A stretch of 64,000 bases of DNA from Gordonia sp. SID5947 (GTDB taxonomy: Bacteria; Actinomycetota; Actinomycetes; Mycobacteriales; Mycobacteriaceae): NCBI RefSeq assembly GCF_009862785.1, contig NZ_WWHU01000001.1:496001-560000 (forward strand), in the 5' to 3' direction. Made by a program: the position numbers and the translations under genes. This document shows positions 39,745-51,500 of the stretch, in pieces (the first letter of the stretch is position 1; every line of letters begins with the position of its first letter). The notes under the pieces are model-generated. The model saw nothing but the letters and a program-made list of their open reading frames with translations, was not told the origin of the DNA and searched no databases.

Positions 39745-40481
39745 TGGACGACGGTCGGGTCGTCAAGGGGGTCAACTTCCAGAACCTGCGTGACGCGGGT
39801 GATCCCGTCGAACTCGCCGCCCGATACGACGGCGAGGGTGCAGACGAACTGACCTTCCTCGACGTCACGGCGTCGAGCTCCGGCCGGTCGACGATGATCG
39901 AGGTCGTCAAGCGGACAGCGGACCAGATCTTCATCCCGCTGACCGTCGGCGGTGGCATCCGCACCGTCGATGACGTGGACACCATGTTGCGTGCCGGCGC
40001 CGACAAGGTCAGCGTCAACACCGCGGCGATCGCCCGTCCCGAGGTGCTCGCCGAGATGAGCCGTCGCTTCGGGTCGCAGTGCATCGTGCTGTCCGTGGAC
40101 GCGCGGACTGTTCCGGAGGGCGACGAGCCCACCGCTTCGGGCTGGGAGGTCACCACCCACGGTGGCCGCCGCGGAACCGGTATAGACGCAGTCGACTGGG
40201 CTCGACGCGGACAGGAACTCGGCGTCGGTGAGATTCTCCTCAACTCGATGGATGCCGACGGCACCAAGCGTGGTTTCGACCTGCGCATGCTGACCGCGGT
40301 ACGCGCCGAGGTCGATGTGCCGGTGATCGCGAGCGGCGGTGCGGGTGCGATCGCCGACTTCGCGCCGGCGGTGGCGGCCGGTGCCGACGCGGTGCTGGCC
40401 GCCTCGGTGTTCCATTTCGGCGAGCTGACCATTCCCGATGTGAAGGCCGCGATGGCGGCCGAGGGAATCATCGTCCGCTGA
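39708..40481 (+). CDS. hisF: imidazole glycerol phosphate synthase, cyclase subunit
   Basis: (beta/alpha)8-barrel subunit that uses ammonia from HisH to form IGP and AICAR. It has 257 residues from ATG 39708. Catalytic Asp in [18 protein letters not shown] and in IVLSVDART; phosphate loops GGIRTVDDV and [11 protein letters not shown]. The start region is duplicated twice upstream, and the two decoy starts cannot produce HisF because 74 is not a multiple of three. Translation probably reaches the real ATG through coupled mini-ORFs and its own GGGAGGG site. Confidence 0.95.
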   Translation: MTVAVRVIPCLDVDDGRVVKGVNFQNLRDAGDPVELAARYDGEGADELTFLDVTASSSGRSTMIEVVKRTADQIFIPLTVGGGIRTVDDVDTMLRAGADKVSVNTAAIARPEVLAEMSRRFGSQCIVLSVDARTVPEGDEPTASGWEVTTHGGRRGTGIDAVDWARRGQELGVGEILLNSMDADGTKRGFDLRMLTAVRAEVDVPVIASGGAGAIADFAPAVAAGADAVLAASVFHFGELTIPDVKAAMAAEGIIVR

Positions 40482-40528
40482 CCCGACGTTGCCCCGGAAC
40501 GCACTCGACGACACGACAGGACACCGAC

Positions 40529-40921
40529 ATGGCGCTCGACCCCGACATCGCGGCCCGCCTCAAACGCAACGACGACGGGTTGTTCGCCGCGGTGGCACAG
40601 GAACGCGAGACCGGCACGGTCTTGATGATGGCGTGGATGGACGACGCCGCCCTCGAGCAGACGCTGACCACCCGGCGCGCCACCTACTATTCGCGTTCGC
40701 GGCAGCAGTACTGGGTGAAGGGCGAGACCAGCGGCCACACCCAGTACGTCCACGACGTCCGGCTCGATTGCGACGGCGACACGGTGTTGTTGGTGGTCGA
40801 TCAGGTGGGCGCCGCATGCCATACCGGTAATCACAGTTGTTTCGACACCCCATCGCTGCCGCTCTCGGCACCCGACGCACCCCCGGGCGACGGGTCGTCC
40901 GGCGTCGGCGGGGGAGAATGA
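40529..40921 (+). CDS. hisI: phosphoribosyl-AMP cyclohydrolase
   Basis: Zinc hydrolase opening the adenine ring of PR-AMP in histidine synthesis. It has 130 residues, monofunctional (no HisE domain). Motifs: [39 protein letters not shown], and the metal Cys/His region [12 protein letters not shown]. Start ATG 40529, 47 bases after hisF. The C-terminus is a Gly/Pro-rich tail. Confidence 0.95.
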   Translation: MALDPDIAARLKRNDDGLFAAVAQERETGTVLMMAWMDDAALEQTLTTRRATYYSRSRQQYWVKGETSGHTQYVHDVRLDCDGDTVLLVVDQVGAACHTGNHSCFDTPSLPLSAPDAPPGDGSSGVGGGE

Positions 40922-40958
40922 ACCCGACCAGTCGAGAAGAAAGGCGGTGACGGCGCCG

Positions 40959-41138
40959 ATGCCAATGATCCAGATCTCGCAGACCCCGGGCCTGTCCGAC
41001 CGGGTCAAACGAGAGACCATCGCGGCGGTGACCGATGCCTACGCGAAGGCGACCGGCAAGAATCCCGACTCGGTGTGGGTGACCATCACCGAGATCCCCC
41101 GGCAGCAGTGGGGCGTCGGCGGCGAGCCGCTGGGATGA
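40959..41138 (+). CDS. 4-oxalocrotonate tautomerase family enzyme
   Basis: 59-residue tautomerase-like protein ([20 protein letters not shown]...[13 protein letters not shown]...WGVGGEPLG). The family needs Pro1 exposed after Met removal, which selects ATG 40959 (MPM). GTG 40947 would fit the AAAGG at 40940-40944 better, but would bury the proline. Lies between hisI and trpE; its stop overlaps the trpE ATG, so it is cotranslated with trp genes. Substrate unknown; no link to Trp or His synthesis is known to me. Confidence 0.82.
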   Translation: MPMIQISQTPGLSDRVKRETIAAVTDAYAKATGKNPDSVWVTITEIPRQQWGVGGEPLG

Positions 41139-42694
41139 GCTCCGACACGACGACCCTCGCGGAGTTCCTCGACCTCGCGGCCGACCATCGCGTCGTCCCC
41201 GTCACGCGCAAGGTGCTCGCCGATTCCGAGACGCCCTTGTCGGCCTATCGAAAGCTGGCAGGCGACCGGGAGGGCACCTTCCTGCTGGAGTCGGCGGAGA
41301 ACGGCCGTTCGTGGTCGCGCTGGTCGTTCATCGGCGCGCACTCGCCGTCGGCGCTCACCGTCGCCGACGGCCAGGCGCGGTGGTGGGGTGAGGTCCCGAC
41401 GGGCGCTCCCGACGGAGGCGACCCGATCGAGGCGCTGGCCGAGTCGCTGCGCCTGCTCGCGACCGACTCCTTCCCGGACATGCCGCCGCTGACCGGCGGC
41501 TTCGTCGGTTTCTTCGCCTACGACATGGTGCGCAGGCTCGAGCGGCTGCCGGAGACCACGAAGGACGATCTGGGGCTCCCCGACATGATGATGCTGCTGG
41601 CGACCGACCTCGCCGCGGTCGATCACCACGAGGGCACCATCACCCTGATCGCGAACGCGGTGAACTGGGACGGCTCGTCCGAGCGAGTGGAGCAGGCCTA
41701 CACCGACGCGGTGGCACGCCTCGACCGCATGACCGCAGCCCTCGCCGCGCCGTCGCCGTCCACGGTGTCGCACTTCGACCGCCCCACGCCCGAGTACCGC
41801 TCACAGCGGACACTCGAGGAGTACAGCGAGATCGTCACGTCCCTGGTGGGTGAGATCGAAGCGGGCGAGGCATTCCAGGTGGTGCCGTCGCAGCGCTTCG
41901 AGATGGAGACCGACGCCGACCCCGTCGACGTGTACCGGGTGCTGCGCGCGTCCAACCCGAGTCCGTACATGTATCTGCTGCGGATGCCCGGTCACACGGG
42001 CGGCGGCACCGGCCCCTTCACCATCGTCGGGAGCAGCCCCGAGGCGCTCGTCACCGTGTCCGACGGGGTGGCCACCACCCATCCCATCGCGGGCACACGC
42101 TGGCGTGGTGCCACCGAGGAAGAAGATCAACTCCTCGCCAAGGGCCTCGTCGAGGACGAGAAGGAGAACGCCGAGCATCTGATGCTGGTCGACCTCGGAC
42201 GCAACGATCTCGGTCGCGTCTGCCGACCCGGCACGGTGAAGGTCAGCGACTACCGCCACGTCGAGCGGTACAGCCACGTGATGCACCTCGTCTCGACGGT
42301 CTCCGGGACCCTGCGCGACGACAAACACGCGCTCGACGCCGTGACGGCATGCTTTCCGGCGGGCACCCTCACCGGCGCGCCGAAGGTGCGTGCCATGGAA
42401 CTCATCGACGAGCACGAGGTGACGCGGCGCGGTCTCTACGGCGGGATCGTCGGTTATCTCGATTTCGCCGGCAACGCCGACACCGCCATCGCGATCCGCA
42501 CGGCGTTGATGTCGGGTGGACGCGCATTTGTGCAGGCAGGTGGCGGCGTGGTGGCCGACAGCGAACCCGAATACGAATACAACGAAGCGCGCAACAAGGC
42601 GACCGCCGTGCTCAACGCGGTTGCGGCCGCGGGCACGATGCGGCGGGTGGGATCGGGCGCCGGCGAGGTCGCGGCGGAGAGCGGGACCCGATGA
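41135..42694 (+). CDS. trpE: anthranilate synthase component I
   Basis: Converts chorismate and ammonia (from a separate TrpG) to anthranilate. It has 519 residues. N-terminal regulatory part includes [11 protein letters not shown] and [19 protein letters not shown]; the LLESA element binds tryptophan for feedback inhibition. Catalytic part: [62 protein letters not shown] and [12 protein letters not shown] 41135 overlaps the tautomerase stop. No leader peptide or attenuator is visible just upstream. Confidence 0.96.
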   Translation: MSSDTTTLAEFLDLAADHRVVPVTRKVLADSETPLSAYRKLAGDREGTFLLESAENGRSWSRWSFIGAHSPSALTVADGQARWWGEVPTGAPDGGDPIEALAESLRLLATDSFPDMPPLTGGFVGFFAYDMVRRLERLPETTKDDLGLPDMMMLLATDLAAVDHHEGTITLIANAVNWDGSSERVEQAYTDAVARLDRMTAALAAPSPSTVSHFDRPTPEYRSQRTLEEYSEIVTSLVGEIEAGEAFQVVPSQRFEMETDADPVDVYRVLRASNPSPYMYLLRMPGHTGGGTGPFTIVGSSPEALVTVSDGVATTHPIAGTRWRGATEEEDQLLAKGLVEDEKENAEHLMLVDLGRNDLGRVCRPGTVKVSDYRHVERYSHVMHLVSTVSGTLRDDKHALDAVTACFPAGTLTGAPKVRAMELIDEHEVTRRGLYGGIVGYLDFAGNADTAIAIRTALMSGGRAFVQAGGGVVADSEPEYEYNEARNKATAVLNAVAAAGTMRRVGSGAGEVAAESGTR

Positions 42695-43488
42695 ACGCAC
42701 CGACACCATCGAGCGCCGATCCGGCGGCCGCCACCAAGTCGTTCATGCGTCGACGCCAGATGCTCGCCGCGATTCTGCTCGCGTTGGCGGCGTTGGCCTT
42801 CTGGTCGGCGTCGCGGCTGGTGTGGTGCCGGGTACTCGCCGCGGACGGTCTGGCCCCCGCGCGCGATTTCGACGTCAAAGGGTCGGACTGGAGCCCGTGG
42901 CTGACGCCGCTGGCGCTGGTGTTGCTCGCGGCTGTCCTCGCGGCGTTCTCGGTGCGCGGATGGGGTCTTCGGGTGATCGCGATCCTTGTCGCCGCGGGTG
43001 GCGTCCTGGCCGCGATCCCGGCCATCTCGCTGATGACCGGCGGTGCCGACTCCGACTACGCCTCCGACGCCGCTGATCTCCCCGGCCGATTCCAGGTCTT
43101 GCTGATCACCACCAACTCGTGGGCGGCGGTGGTGGCGCTCGCCGGCACCGTTTGCGCGGTCCTCGCCGGCGTCCTGCTCCTGCGGGTGGCGGGGGGAGCC
43201 GGGATGTCCTCGAAGTACAAGACTCCCGGTGCGCGTCGCGAAGAACTGGAACGCCAGATCTTCGCCGAACACGAGCGCGCTGCCGGCGCCGCGGCCACCG
43301 GCGACACGGGTTCCGGCGACGCCGCACCCACCGATGAACGTAACGAAGCGCCGCCGGCGAACGAACGCATGATGTGGGACGCACTCGACACCGGGATCGA
43401 TCCCACCGATGTCCCGGACACCCCCGCGGACGACGGCCGTGAGCGGCCAACCCGGCCACAGGACGATTCGGGCACCGGTCTACCCTGA
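42691..43488 (+). CDS. Trp-operon-associated membrane protein (TIGR02234 type)
   Basis: 265-residue integral membrane protein between trpE and trpC, like Rv1610. Helices near [59 protein letters not shown] and [20 protein letters not shown]. The cytoplasmic C-terminal 80 residues are hydrophilic ([17 protein letters not shown]...). Its function is not established, though it is conserved in actinobacterial trp operons. The start overlaps the trpE stop. Confidence 0.88.
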   Translation: MNAPTPSSADPAAATKSFMRRRQMLAAILLALAALAFWSASRLVWCRVLAADGLAPARDFDVKGSDWSPWLTPLALVLLAAVLAAFSVRGWGLRVIAILVAAGGVLAAIPAISLMTGGADSDYASDAADLPGRFQVLLITTNSWAAVVALAGTVCAVLAGVLLLRVAGGAGMSSKYKTPGARREELERQIFAEHERAAGAAATGDTGSGDAAPTDERNEAPPANERMMWDALDTGIDPTDVPDTPADDGRERPTRPQDDSGTGLP

Positions 43489-43522
43489 GAACACACGAAC
43501 ATCGAAAGGGGGCCCACACGTC

Positions 43523-44341
43523 GTGAGTACGCCGACTGTCCTCGACTCCATCATCGAGGGAGTGAAAGCTGACGTCGCCGCGCGCGAAGCCGTGCTCGAC
43601 TACGCGGCTGTGAAAGCGGCGTCCGCGCAGGCCCCAGATCCCATCGACGCCATGGCCGCGTTCAACAAGCCGGGCATCGGTGTCATCGCCGAGGTGAAGC
43701 GTGCCAGCCCGTCCAAGGGTGATCTGGCCTCCATCGCCGACCCCGCCGAGCTGGCCGCAGCCTATGAGGCCGGTGGCGCCCGGATCATCAGTGTGCTGAC
43801 CGAGCAGCGCCGATTCCGCGGATCGCTCGCCGATCTCGACAGTGTGCGGGCCGCGGTGAACATCCCGGTGCTGCGCAAGGACTTCATCGTCGGGCCCTAT
43901 CAGATCCACGAGGCCCGGGCACACGGTGCCGACGTGATCCTGCTGATCGTCGCGGCACTCGAGCAGAACGTGCTGGCGTCGTTGCTCGATCGCACCGAGA
44001 GTCTCGGCATGACGGCACTCGTCGAGGTGCACACCGAGGAAGAGGCCGATCGCGCGCTCGAGGCCGGTGCTTCGGTGGTGGGCGTCAACGCGCGCAATCT
44101 GAAGACCCTCGAAGTGGACCGTGACTGCTTCGCCCGCATCGCCCCCGGTCTGCCGACCCGGGTGATCCGGGTCGCCGAATCCGGTGTTCGCGGCACTGCC
44201 GACCTGTTGGCCTACGCCGGGGCGGGAGCCGATGCCGTGCTCGTCGGCGAAGGGCTCGTCACAAGTGGCAACCCGCGGGCGGCCGTCTCCGAACTGGTGA
44301 CCGCCGGGACACACCCTTCCTGCCCGAAACCGGTTCGCTGA
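43523..44341 (+). CDS. trpC: indole-3-glycerol phosphate synthase
   Basis: (beta/alpha)8 enzyme closing the indole ring. It has 272 residues from GTG 43523 (GAAAGGGGG upstream). Motifs: [13 protein letters not shown] with catalytic Lys, [43 protein letters not shown] and RVAESGVRG. Monofunctional: the TrpF domain of enterobacteria is absent, in agreement with PriA. Confidence 0.95.
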   Translation: MSTPTVLDSIIEGVKADVAAREAVLDYAAVKAASAQAPDPIDAMAAFNKPGIGVIAEVKRASPSKGDLASIADPAELAAAYEAGGARIISVLTEQRRFRGSLADLDSVRAAVNIPVLRKDFIVGPYQIHEARAHGADVILLIVAALEQNVLASLLDRTESLGMTALVEVHTEEEADRALEAGASVVGVNARNLKTLEVDRDCFARIAPGLPTRVIRVAESGVRGTADLLAYAGAGADAVLVGEGLVTSGNPRAAVSELVTAGTHPSCPKPVR

Positions 44342-44386
44342 CGGTCACTTCCGCCCGCTGACCCTGATAGTCGACGACAAGAGACC

Positions 44387-45703
44387 GTGAGCGCGAATAC
44401 CGATTCCCCCAACGTTCCCTACCCGGCCATGAGCGTCGGGCTCACCACCCGTACCTCGATCGAGCCAGACGAGAGCGGCCATTTCGGCGTATACGGCGGA
44501 CGCCACGTCCCCGAGGCGTTGATGGCAGTGATCGACGAGGTCACCACGACGTATCAGAAATTGCGCCGCGACGACGACTATCTGGCCGAACTCGATCGGT
44601 TGCAACGGGACTACACGGGTCGGCCATCGCCGCTGTACGAGGCGGGGAGGCTACGTGAAGATGCCGGTGGCGCAAGGCTTTTCCTCAAGCGCGAGGATCT
44701 GAATCATACCGGCTCGCACAAGATCAACAACGTGCTCGGGCAGGCATTGCTCGCGCAGCGCATGGGCAAGTCCCGGGTGATCGCGGAGACCGGTGCCGGT
44801 CAGCACGGGGTCGCCACCGCGACCGCCTGCGCGTTGCTCGGACTCGACTGCGTGGTCTACATGGGCCGGGTCGACACCGACCGCCAGGCATTGAACGTGG
44901 CCCGGATGCGGCTCCTCGGCGCCGAGGTGATCGCTGTAGACAACGGTTCGGCAACCCTCAAGGACGCCATCAACGAGGCGATGCGTGACTGGGTGACCAA
45001 CGCGCACAACACCTATTACTGCTTCGGCACGGCCGCCGGTCCACATCCGTTCCCCACCATGGTCCGGGATTTTCAGCGGGTCGTCGGACTCGAGGCGCGT
45101 GCGCAGATCCAGGAGCAGGTCGGACGTCTGCCCGATGCCGTGGTGGCGTGCGTGGGCGGCGGGTCCAACGCGATCGGGATCTTCCATCCGTTCATCGACG
45201 ACGAGGGCGTGCGACTCGTCGGATATGAGGCGGCCGGCGACGGCGTGGAGACCGGTCGGCATGCCGCGACCTTCACCGGCGGCACACCGGGTGCGTTCCA
45301 GGGCGCCTACTCCTACCTGCTGCAGGACGAGGACGGGCAGACGATCGAATCGCATTCGATCTCAGCGGGTCTGGACTATCCCGGCGTCGGTCCCGAACAC
45401 GCATATCTGAAGGACATCGGCCGCGCCGATTACCAGCCGATCACCGACACCGAGGCGATGGACGCGCTCGCGTTGCTGAGTCGTCGCGAGGGCATCATCC
45501 CGGCCATCGAGTCCGCGCATGCCGTCGCGGGGGCACTCAAACTGGGCCACGAACTCGGCGACGGAGCGATCATCGTCGTGAGTCTGTCCGGTCGTGGTGA
45601 CAAAGACGTCGACACCGCCGCGGAATGGTTCCACCTGTTCGACAAGCCACCGTCACAGGACGAGGCGACGGCAGGCGGCGAACAGACAGGGGAGACGGTA
45701 TGA
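44387..45703 (+). CDS. trpB: tryptophan synthase beta subunit
   Basis: PLP enzyme joining indole and serine. It has 438 residues. The PLP lysine is in [16 protein letters not shown]; also [36 protein letters not shown] for the phosphate and [11 protein letters not shown] near the end. GTG 44387 is a weak start (ACAAGAGA upstream). Its stop overlaps the trpA ATG, giving tight coupling for the alpha2beta2 complex. Confidence 0.96.
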   Translation: MSANTDSPNVPYPAMSVGLTTRTSIEPDESGHFGVYGGRHVPEALMAVIDEVTTTYQKLRRDDDYLAELDRLQRDYTGRPSPLYEAGRLREDAGGARLFLKREDLNHTGSHKINNVLGQALLAQRMGKSRVIAETGAGQHGVATATACALLGLDCVVYMGRVDTDRQALNVARMRLLGAEVIAVDNGSATLKDAINEAMRDWVTNAHNTYYCFGTAAGPHPFPTMVRDFQRVVGLEARAQIQEQVGRLPDAVVACVGGGSNAIGIFHPFIDDEGVRLVGYEAAGDGVETGRHAATFTGGTPGAFQGAYSYLLQDEDGQTIESHSISAGLDYPGVGPEHAYLKDIGRADYQPITDTEAMDALALLSRREGIIPAIESAHAVAGALKLGHELGDGAIIVVSLSGRGDKDVDTAAEWFHLFDKPPSQDEATAGGEQTGETV

Positions 45704-46548
45704 GTGCCGGGGAATCGGCGGTCGTGACCCACACCGCGCCGTCGAGGCTCGGCCCGACCTTCGCCCGATGCCGCGATGAGGGCCGCAGTGCCCTGATCGG
45801 GTACCTACCCGTCGGATACCCCACGGTCGAGAAGTCGGTGGAGTACTTCCGGACGATGGTCGACGCCGGCTGCGACATCATCGAGGTCGGTGTGCCCTAC
45901 TCCGATCCGGTGATGGACGGTCCCACCATCCAGGAGGCCGCCGATCTGGCGCTGACCAACGGTGTGCGGGTCCGCGACGTCTTCGCAGCCGTCGAGGCGA
46001 TCTCCGCGGCCGGGGGCAAGGCCGTCGTGATGAGCTACTGGAACCCGGTGCTGCAGTACGGTGTCGACCGGTTCGCACAGGATCTGGCGAACGCCGGAGG
46101 TGCCGGGCTGATCACCCCGAACCTGATTCCGGAGGAGGGTGCGGCCTGGGAAGCCGCCTCCGACGCCCACGACCTCGACCGCATCTACCTGGTCGCACCA
46201 TCGTCGACGGCCGAGCGACTCGCGATGACCGTCGATGCGTCGCGCGGCTTCGTGTATGCGGCGTCGACGATGGGCGTCACCGGCGCCCGTGACGCCGTGT
46301 CCGACGCCGCGCCGGAGCTCTGTGCACGGGTGCGAGCGCACTCGGACATCCCGATCGGAGTCGGTCTGGGCGTTCGCAGTGGTGCGCAGGCCGCCGAGAT
46401 CGCGAGCTATGCCGACGGCGTGATCGTCGGCTCGGCGCTCGTGTCGGCGGCCAAGAAGGGCACCAGCGAACTCGGCTCGCTGGTCGGCGAACTCGCCGAG
46501 GGTGTTCGTGCGGCGACGCCTGCAGATCCGGCTTCGCGCGGCGCATAG
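45700..46548 (+). CDS. trpA: tryptophan synthase alpha subunit
   Basis: Cleaves indole-3-glycerol phosphate to indole, which passes to TrpB. It has 282 residues. Motifs: [37 protein letters not shown] (catalytic Glu and Asp), [26 protein letters not shown] and [17 protein letters not shown] 45700 overlaps trpB. Last gene of the his-trp block; lgt follows after 52 bases. Confidence 0.96.
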   Translation: MSAGESAVVTHTAPSRLGPTFARCRDEGRSALIGYLPVGYPTVEKSVEYFRTMVDAGCDIIEVGVPYSDPVMDGPTIQEAADLALTNGVRVRDVFAAVEAISAAGGKAVVMSYWNPVLQYGVDRFAQDLANAGGAGLITPNLIPEEGAAWEAASDAHDLDRIYLVAPSSTAERLAMTVDASRGFVYAASTMGVTGARDAVSDAAPELCARVRAHSDIPIGVGLGVRSGAQAAEIASYADGVIVGSALVSAAKKGTSELGSLVGELAEGVRAATPADPASRGA

Positions 46549-46600
46549 GCTCCCGCCGCCGGTCCACGACCCGGTTCGGTCCGTCGGTTAGGGTGGCAAC

Positions 46601-48341
46601 GTGACGGTGCCGACACCCTTTGCTGGGCCGATGACTCTCGACGGGACTGGATCCGCAGGATCGATGGTCCTGGCGTATCTCCCGAGCCCGCCCGAGGGCG
46701 TCTGGCACGTCGGACCGTTTCCGCTCCGCGCTTACGCACTCTGCATCATCGTCGGGATCATCGTCGCGGTCTGGTGGGGAGATCGGCGGTGGAGGGCCAG
46801 AGGCGGGCAGGAAGGCGAGGTCCTCGACGTCGCGATCTGGGCGGTGCCCTTCGGCCTCGTCGGCGGGCGGTTGTACCACGTCGCCACCGATTGGCAGACC
46901 TACTTCGGAGACGGCCCGAAAGAGCCGATCGACGCACTGAAGATCTGGGATGGCGGCCTCGGTATCTGGGGGCCGTGTTGCTCGGCGCGCTCGGTGCCTG
47001 GATCGGTGCGCGACGACACGGCATCAAGATCCCCCGTTCGGTGATGCGCTCGCCCCGGCGATCCTGCTCGCGCAAGCCATCGGACGTCTCGGGAACTACT
47101 TCAACCAGGAGCTCTACGGACGCGAGACGACAGTGCCGTGGGGTCTGAAGATCTACGAGCGGGTCGACGCGAACGGGGTCGCCGATCCCGGCCTGATCGC
47201 CGGCACGTCGAATGGGCATGTGGTGGCGATCGTGCACCCGACGTTCCTCTACGAACTGTTGTGGAACGTGCTGGTGGTCATCCTGCTCGTCGTCGTCGAC
47301 CGGCGTTTCCGGATCGGTCACGGACGCTTGTTCGCCCTGTATGTGGCCGGCTATTGCGTGGGTCGTTTCGGCGTGGAGTTGATGCGATCCGACCCGGCCA
47401 CGCACATCTTCGGCACTCGGATCAACGTCTTCACCGCGGTGTTGGTGTTTGCCTGTGCTGCGGCGTATTTCGTCCTCGCGCCACGTGGCCGCGAGCAGGG
47501 GTTGGAGATCTATCACCCACGCCGTGCCGAAGAACTCGAGGAGCTGGGGGTGGTCGGATACGTCGATGACCGCCAGGACACAGGTGCCGACGATGTCGAT
47601 CACGCCGAGCCGGACACCAGGCGCGGCAGAGCCAGGCGTGCCGACACCGGTGCCGATGCCGACAGCCCAGCCGAGGCCGCGCTTGCCGCCGCAATCGCTC
47701 GACACACTCCCCGGACCGATGAAGGGGAGCCACTGACGGCCGAGTCCTCCACCGACGACTGGGTGCTGGAATCGGAGCAGGACGACGCTTCCGAGTCCGC
47801 TCCAGGTGCCGTCGACACCACCACCACCAACGCCGACAGCAACACAGATCACGTCGACAGCAACACAGATGACGTCGACAGCACCACGACTGACGCCGAC
47901 AGCACCACGACTGACGCCGACAGCAACACAGATCACGTCGACAGCACCACGACTGACGCCGACAGCACCGCCGCCGACGCCGACAGCACCACGACTGACG
48001 CCGACGGCACCGCCGCCGACGTCGACAGCAACACAGATGACGTCGACAGCAACACGACTGACGTCGACAGCACCGCGACTGACGTCGACAGCACCGCGAC
48101 TGGCGCCGACAGCACCGCGACTGGCGCCGACAGCACCGCCGCCGACGTCGACAGCAACACAGATGACGTCGACAGCAACACGACTGACGCCGACAGCAAC
48201 ACGACTGACGCCGACGGCACCGCCGCCGACGTCGACAGCAACACAGATGACGTCGACAGCAACACGACTGACGCCGACAGCACCGCCGACGACACCGACA
48301 GCACCGCCGACGACACGGACGAGCCTTCCGAACAGCGCTGA
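46601..48341 (+). CDS. lgt: prolipoprotein diacylglyceryl transferase with repeat tail (two frameshifts)
   Basis: Membrane enzyme adding diacylglycerol to lipobox cysteines. It opens like Lgt ([26 protein letters not shown]) and has the signature [15 protein letters not shown]. Two bases are missing: one G in G5 46968-46972 and one C in C5 47031-47035. Adding both gives [30 protein letters not shown] and a 580-residue protein. The first 290 or so residues are the enzyme. The rest is an acidic hydrophilic tail ending in 23 heptapeptides of [14 protein letters not shown] type. Start GTG 46601; ATG 46664 is possible. Confidence 0.9.
47832..48314 (+). repeat. 23 tandem 21-bp repeats encoding the Lgt tail
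   Basis: Twenty-three units of 21 bp, each encoding [AVT]D[SG][NT][TA]xx, mostly [14 protein letters not shown] and ADSTAAD. Period and reading frame are unbroken. Groups such as [14 protein letters not shown] recur at units 10, 16 and 20, a sign of block duplication. The repeat is highly acidic and Thr/Ser-rich and has no predicted helix. Confidence 0.92.
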
Positions 48342-48419
48342 CGACGACACCTCCGTCACCGGTTCGCCGTTGTCCGTGTGAGCGAACACAGTCGGCGGCA
48401 TCCTCGGATACCGTCCGAT

Positions 48420-48437
48420 ACAGTGAAGCTTCACGGT
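48420..48437. promoter_or_regulatory. palindrome upstream of gltB
   Basis: AC-A-GTGAAGCTTCAC-G-GT: a perfect 12-bp palindrome GTGAAGCTTCAC (48423-48434) extended by two more pairs on each side after one mismatch. It lies 113 bases before the gltB ATG, in the only gap between lgt and gltB (48342-48549). Candidate operator; regulator unknown. Confidence 0.4.
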
Positions 48438-48549
48438 GATCGGGTTCAGAACGTCGAATTCGGACACCAGATAACTGCTCCACGGGCCAGCGTTGTCCCT
48501 GAGGACATCGAGCATTGCGATTCGTCACCGAGTCGAGTGGAGGTTCGAG

Positions 48550-51500
48550 ATGTTGTTTTCTGCGCTCCCGGCCAAGCAGGGTCTGTACGACCCGGAGGCC
48601 GAAGTCGATTCGTGTGGCGTCGCCATGGTGGCGGACATCTACGGCCGACGCTCCCACTCGATCGTCGCCGACGGATTGCTGGCGTTGGAAAACCTCGAAC
48701 ATCGCGGTGCCGCGGGCGCCGAGGTGAACAGCGGTGACGGGGCAGGCATCCTCATCCAGCTCCCCGACGAATTGCTCCGCGCGGTGGCGGATTTCGACCT
48801 GCCCGCACCGACCGTGGACGGACAGAACACCTATGCCGCCGGCATCTGTTTCCTGCCCACCGATCCGGTCCTGCGCGAGCGCGCCGTCGAACGGGTTCGC
48901 GCATTGGCCCTCGACGAGGGGGTCACCATCCTGGGATGGCGTGAACTGCCGGTCGACGCCGACCGCGCCGACATCGGGGAGACGGCGCTCGGCTGCATGC
49001 CGTACATGATGCAACTGTTCGTCACCGTCGATCCGGTGGCCGGTGCGCAACGGATCGGCGGCCTCGAACTGGACCGTTTCATCTACCCGTTCCGCAAGCA
49101 GGCCGAGCGGGTCACCCCGGAGATCGAACAAGCGGGTACGGGCATCTACTTCCCGTCGCTGTCGAGTCGCACCATCGTCTACAAGGGCATGCTCACGACG
49201 ATGCAGCTGCCCCTCTACTACGACGACCTCCGCGACGATCGGTGCCACAGCGCGATCGCGATCGTGCACTCCCGGTTCTCGACAAACACCTTCCCGTCGT
49301 GGCCGCTGGCCCATCCGTTCCGCTTCGTCGCGCACAACGGCGAGATCAACACCGTCCGCGGCAACCGGAACCGCATGCGAGCACGGGAGGCGCTCCTCGA
49401 GACCGACCTGATCCCGGGGGATCTGAAACGTGTCTTCCCGATCTGCACTCCGGCCGCGTCGGATTCCGCATCGCTCGACGAGGTCCTCGAACTCCTGCAT
49501 CTCGGCGGCCGCAGTGTTGCGCACGCGGTGATGCTCATGGTGCCCGAGGCGTGGGAGAACGTACCGGACATGGACCCGCGACGACGCGCGTTCCTGCAGT
49601 TCAATGCGTCGCTGATGGAGGCGTGGGACGGCCCGGCATGTGTCACGTTCACCGACGGAACCGTCGTCGGGGCCGTGCTCGACCGTAACGGTCTGCGGCC
49701 GGGACGCTGGTGGCAGACCCGCGACGGTCGGGTGATCTTGGCGTCGGAGGCCGGTGTGCTCGACGTCCCGGTCGACGACGTCCTGTCGAAGGGGCGGCTC
49801 GAACCGGGCCGGATGTTCCTGGTGGACACCGAGGCGGGCCGGGTCATCCCCGACGAGGAGATCAAAGGGGAGCTGATCGCTGCCGAACCGTACGACGAAT
49901 GGCTGCATGCCGGTCTGCTCGACATCGCGACCCTGCCGAACCGTCCTGTCTACAAGCCCGATCACGATACCGTCGTCCGACGCCAGGTCTCCTTCGGCTA
50001 CAGCGAGGAGGACATGCGCGTTCTCCTCACCCCGATGGCCGCCTCCGGTTACGAGCCTCTCGGCTCCATGGGCACCGACACCCCGGTTGCGGTGCTGTCC
50101 AAGCGGTCCCGATTGCTCTACGACTATTTCGTGGAGCTGTTCGCGCAGGTCACAAATCCACCGTTGGATGCGATCCGCGAGGAGATCGTCACGTCGATGG
50201 CACGCGTGACAGGGCCGGAGCACAATCTCCTGCAGCCGACCGCTGCGTCGTGCCGGCAGATCCTGCTGCACTGGCCGGTCATCGACAACGACGATCTCGC
50301 CAAACTCGTCCACATCAACGACGACGGGGACAACCCGGGTTTGTCGGCGAAGGTGCTCCACGGTCTGTATGAGGTTGCCGACGGCGGGCCGGGGCTCGCG
50401 GCCGCGCTCGAAGATCTGCGCCTGCGTGCGAGTCAGGCGATCGCCGAGGGGCACACCACGCTGGTGATCTCCGACCGTCGAACCGATCGTGATCATGCGC
50501 CCATTCCGTCGCTGCTCGCGACGTCGGCGGTGCATCACCATCTCGTCCGTACCAAGGAGCGCACCAAGGTCGCGCTTGTCGTCGAGTCGGGCGACGCTCG
50601 CGAGGTGCACCACATCGCTCTGTTGATCGGCTTCGGCGCGGCCGCGGTCAACCCCTACCTCGCTCTCGAATCGATCGATGACCTGATCGCCGGGGGCGAG
50701 CTCACCGGTGTCCCGTCGTCCAAGGCCAGCCGCAACTACCTCGAGGCGCTCGGCAAGGGTGTGCTCAAGGTGATGAGCAAGATGGGGATCTCCACCATCA
50801 GCTCGTACACCGGCGCGCAGGCTTTCGAGGCCGTCGGCTTGTCGTCGGAGGTCGTCAAGGAATACTTCACGCGCACTGTCTCCCGTATCGAAGGCGTCGG
50901 ACTCGACGAACTCGCAGAGGAGGTGCGGCTCCGTCACCATCGCGCGTTCCCGGAGAACCCGACCGAGCAGGTGTACCGGCGTCTCGAGGTCGGAGGCGAG
51001 TACCAGTATCGCCGTGAGGGCGAGCTCCACCTCTTCACCCCTGAGACGATCTTCCTGCTCCAGCACGCCACGAGAACCGGTCAGGCCGAGGTGTTCCAGA
51101 AGTACTCGGACGAGGTCGACGAGCTCTCGCGCGAGGGCGGCACCCTGCGTGGCCTGTTCGACTTCGATCTGACTGAGCGCGAACCGATCCCGCTCGACGA
51201 GGTGGAGCCCGTCGAGACGATCATGACGCGATTCAACACCGGCGCGATGAGCTATGGGTCGATCTCGGCCGAGGCCCACGAGACCATCGCCATCGCCATG
51301 AACCGGATCGGTGGCCGCTCCAACTCGGGTGAGGGCGGCGAAGATGTCGACCGGCTCTACGATCCGGAACGACGCAGTGCGGTCAAACAGGTCGCCTCCG
51401 GCCGTTTCGGGGTCACCAGCGACTACCTGATCAACGCAACCGACATCCAGATCAAGATGGCGCAGGGGGCGAAACCCGGTGAGGGAGGGCAACTCCCGGC

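Noticed and set aside
40922..41134. Trp attenuator/leader peptide before trpE
   Set aside because: No Trp-rich leader ORF or competing hairpins; the stretch codes for a tautomerase coupled to trpE.
47832..48314. CRISPR array
   Set aside because: The repeats are contiguous 21-bp coding units with no unique spacers and no cas genes.
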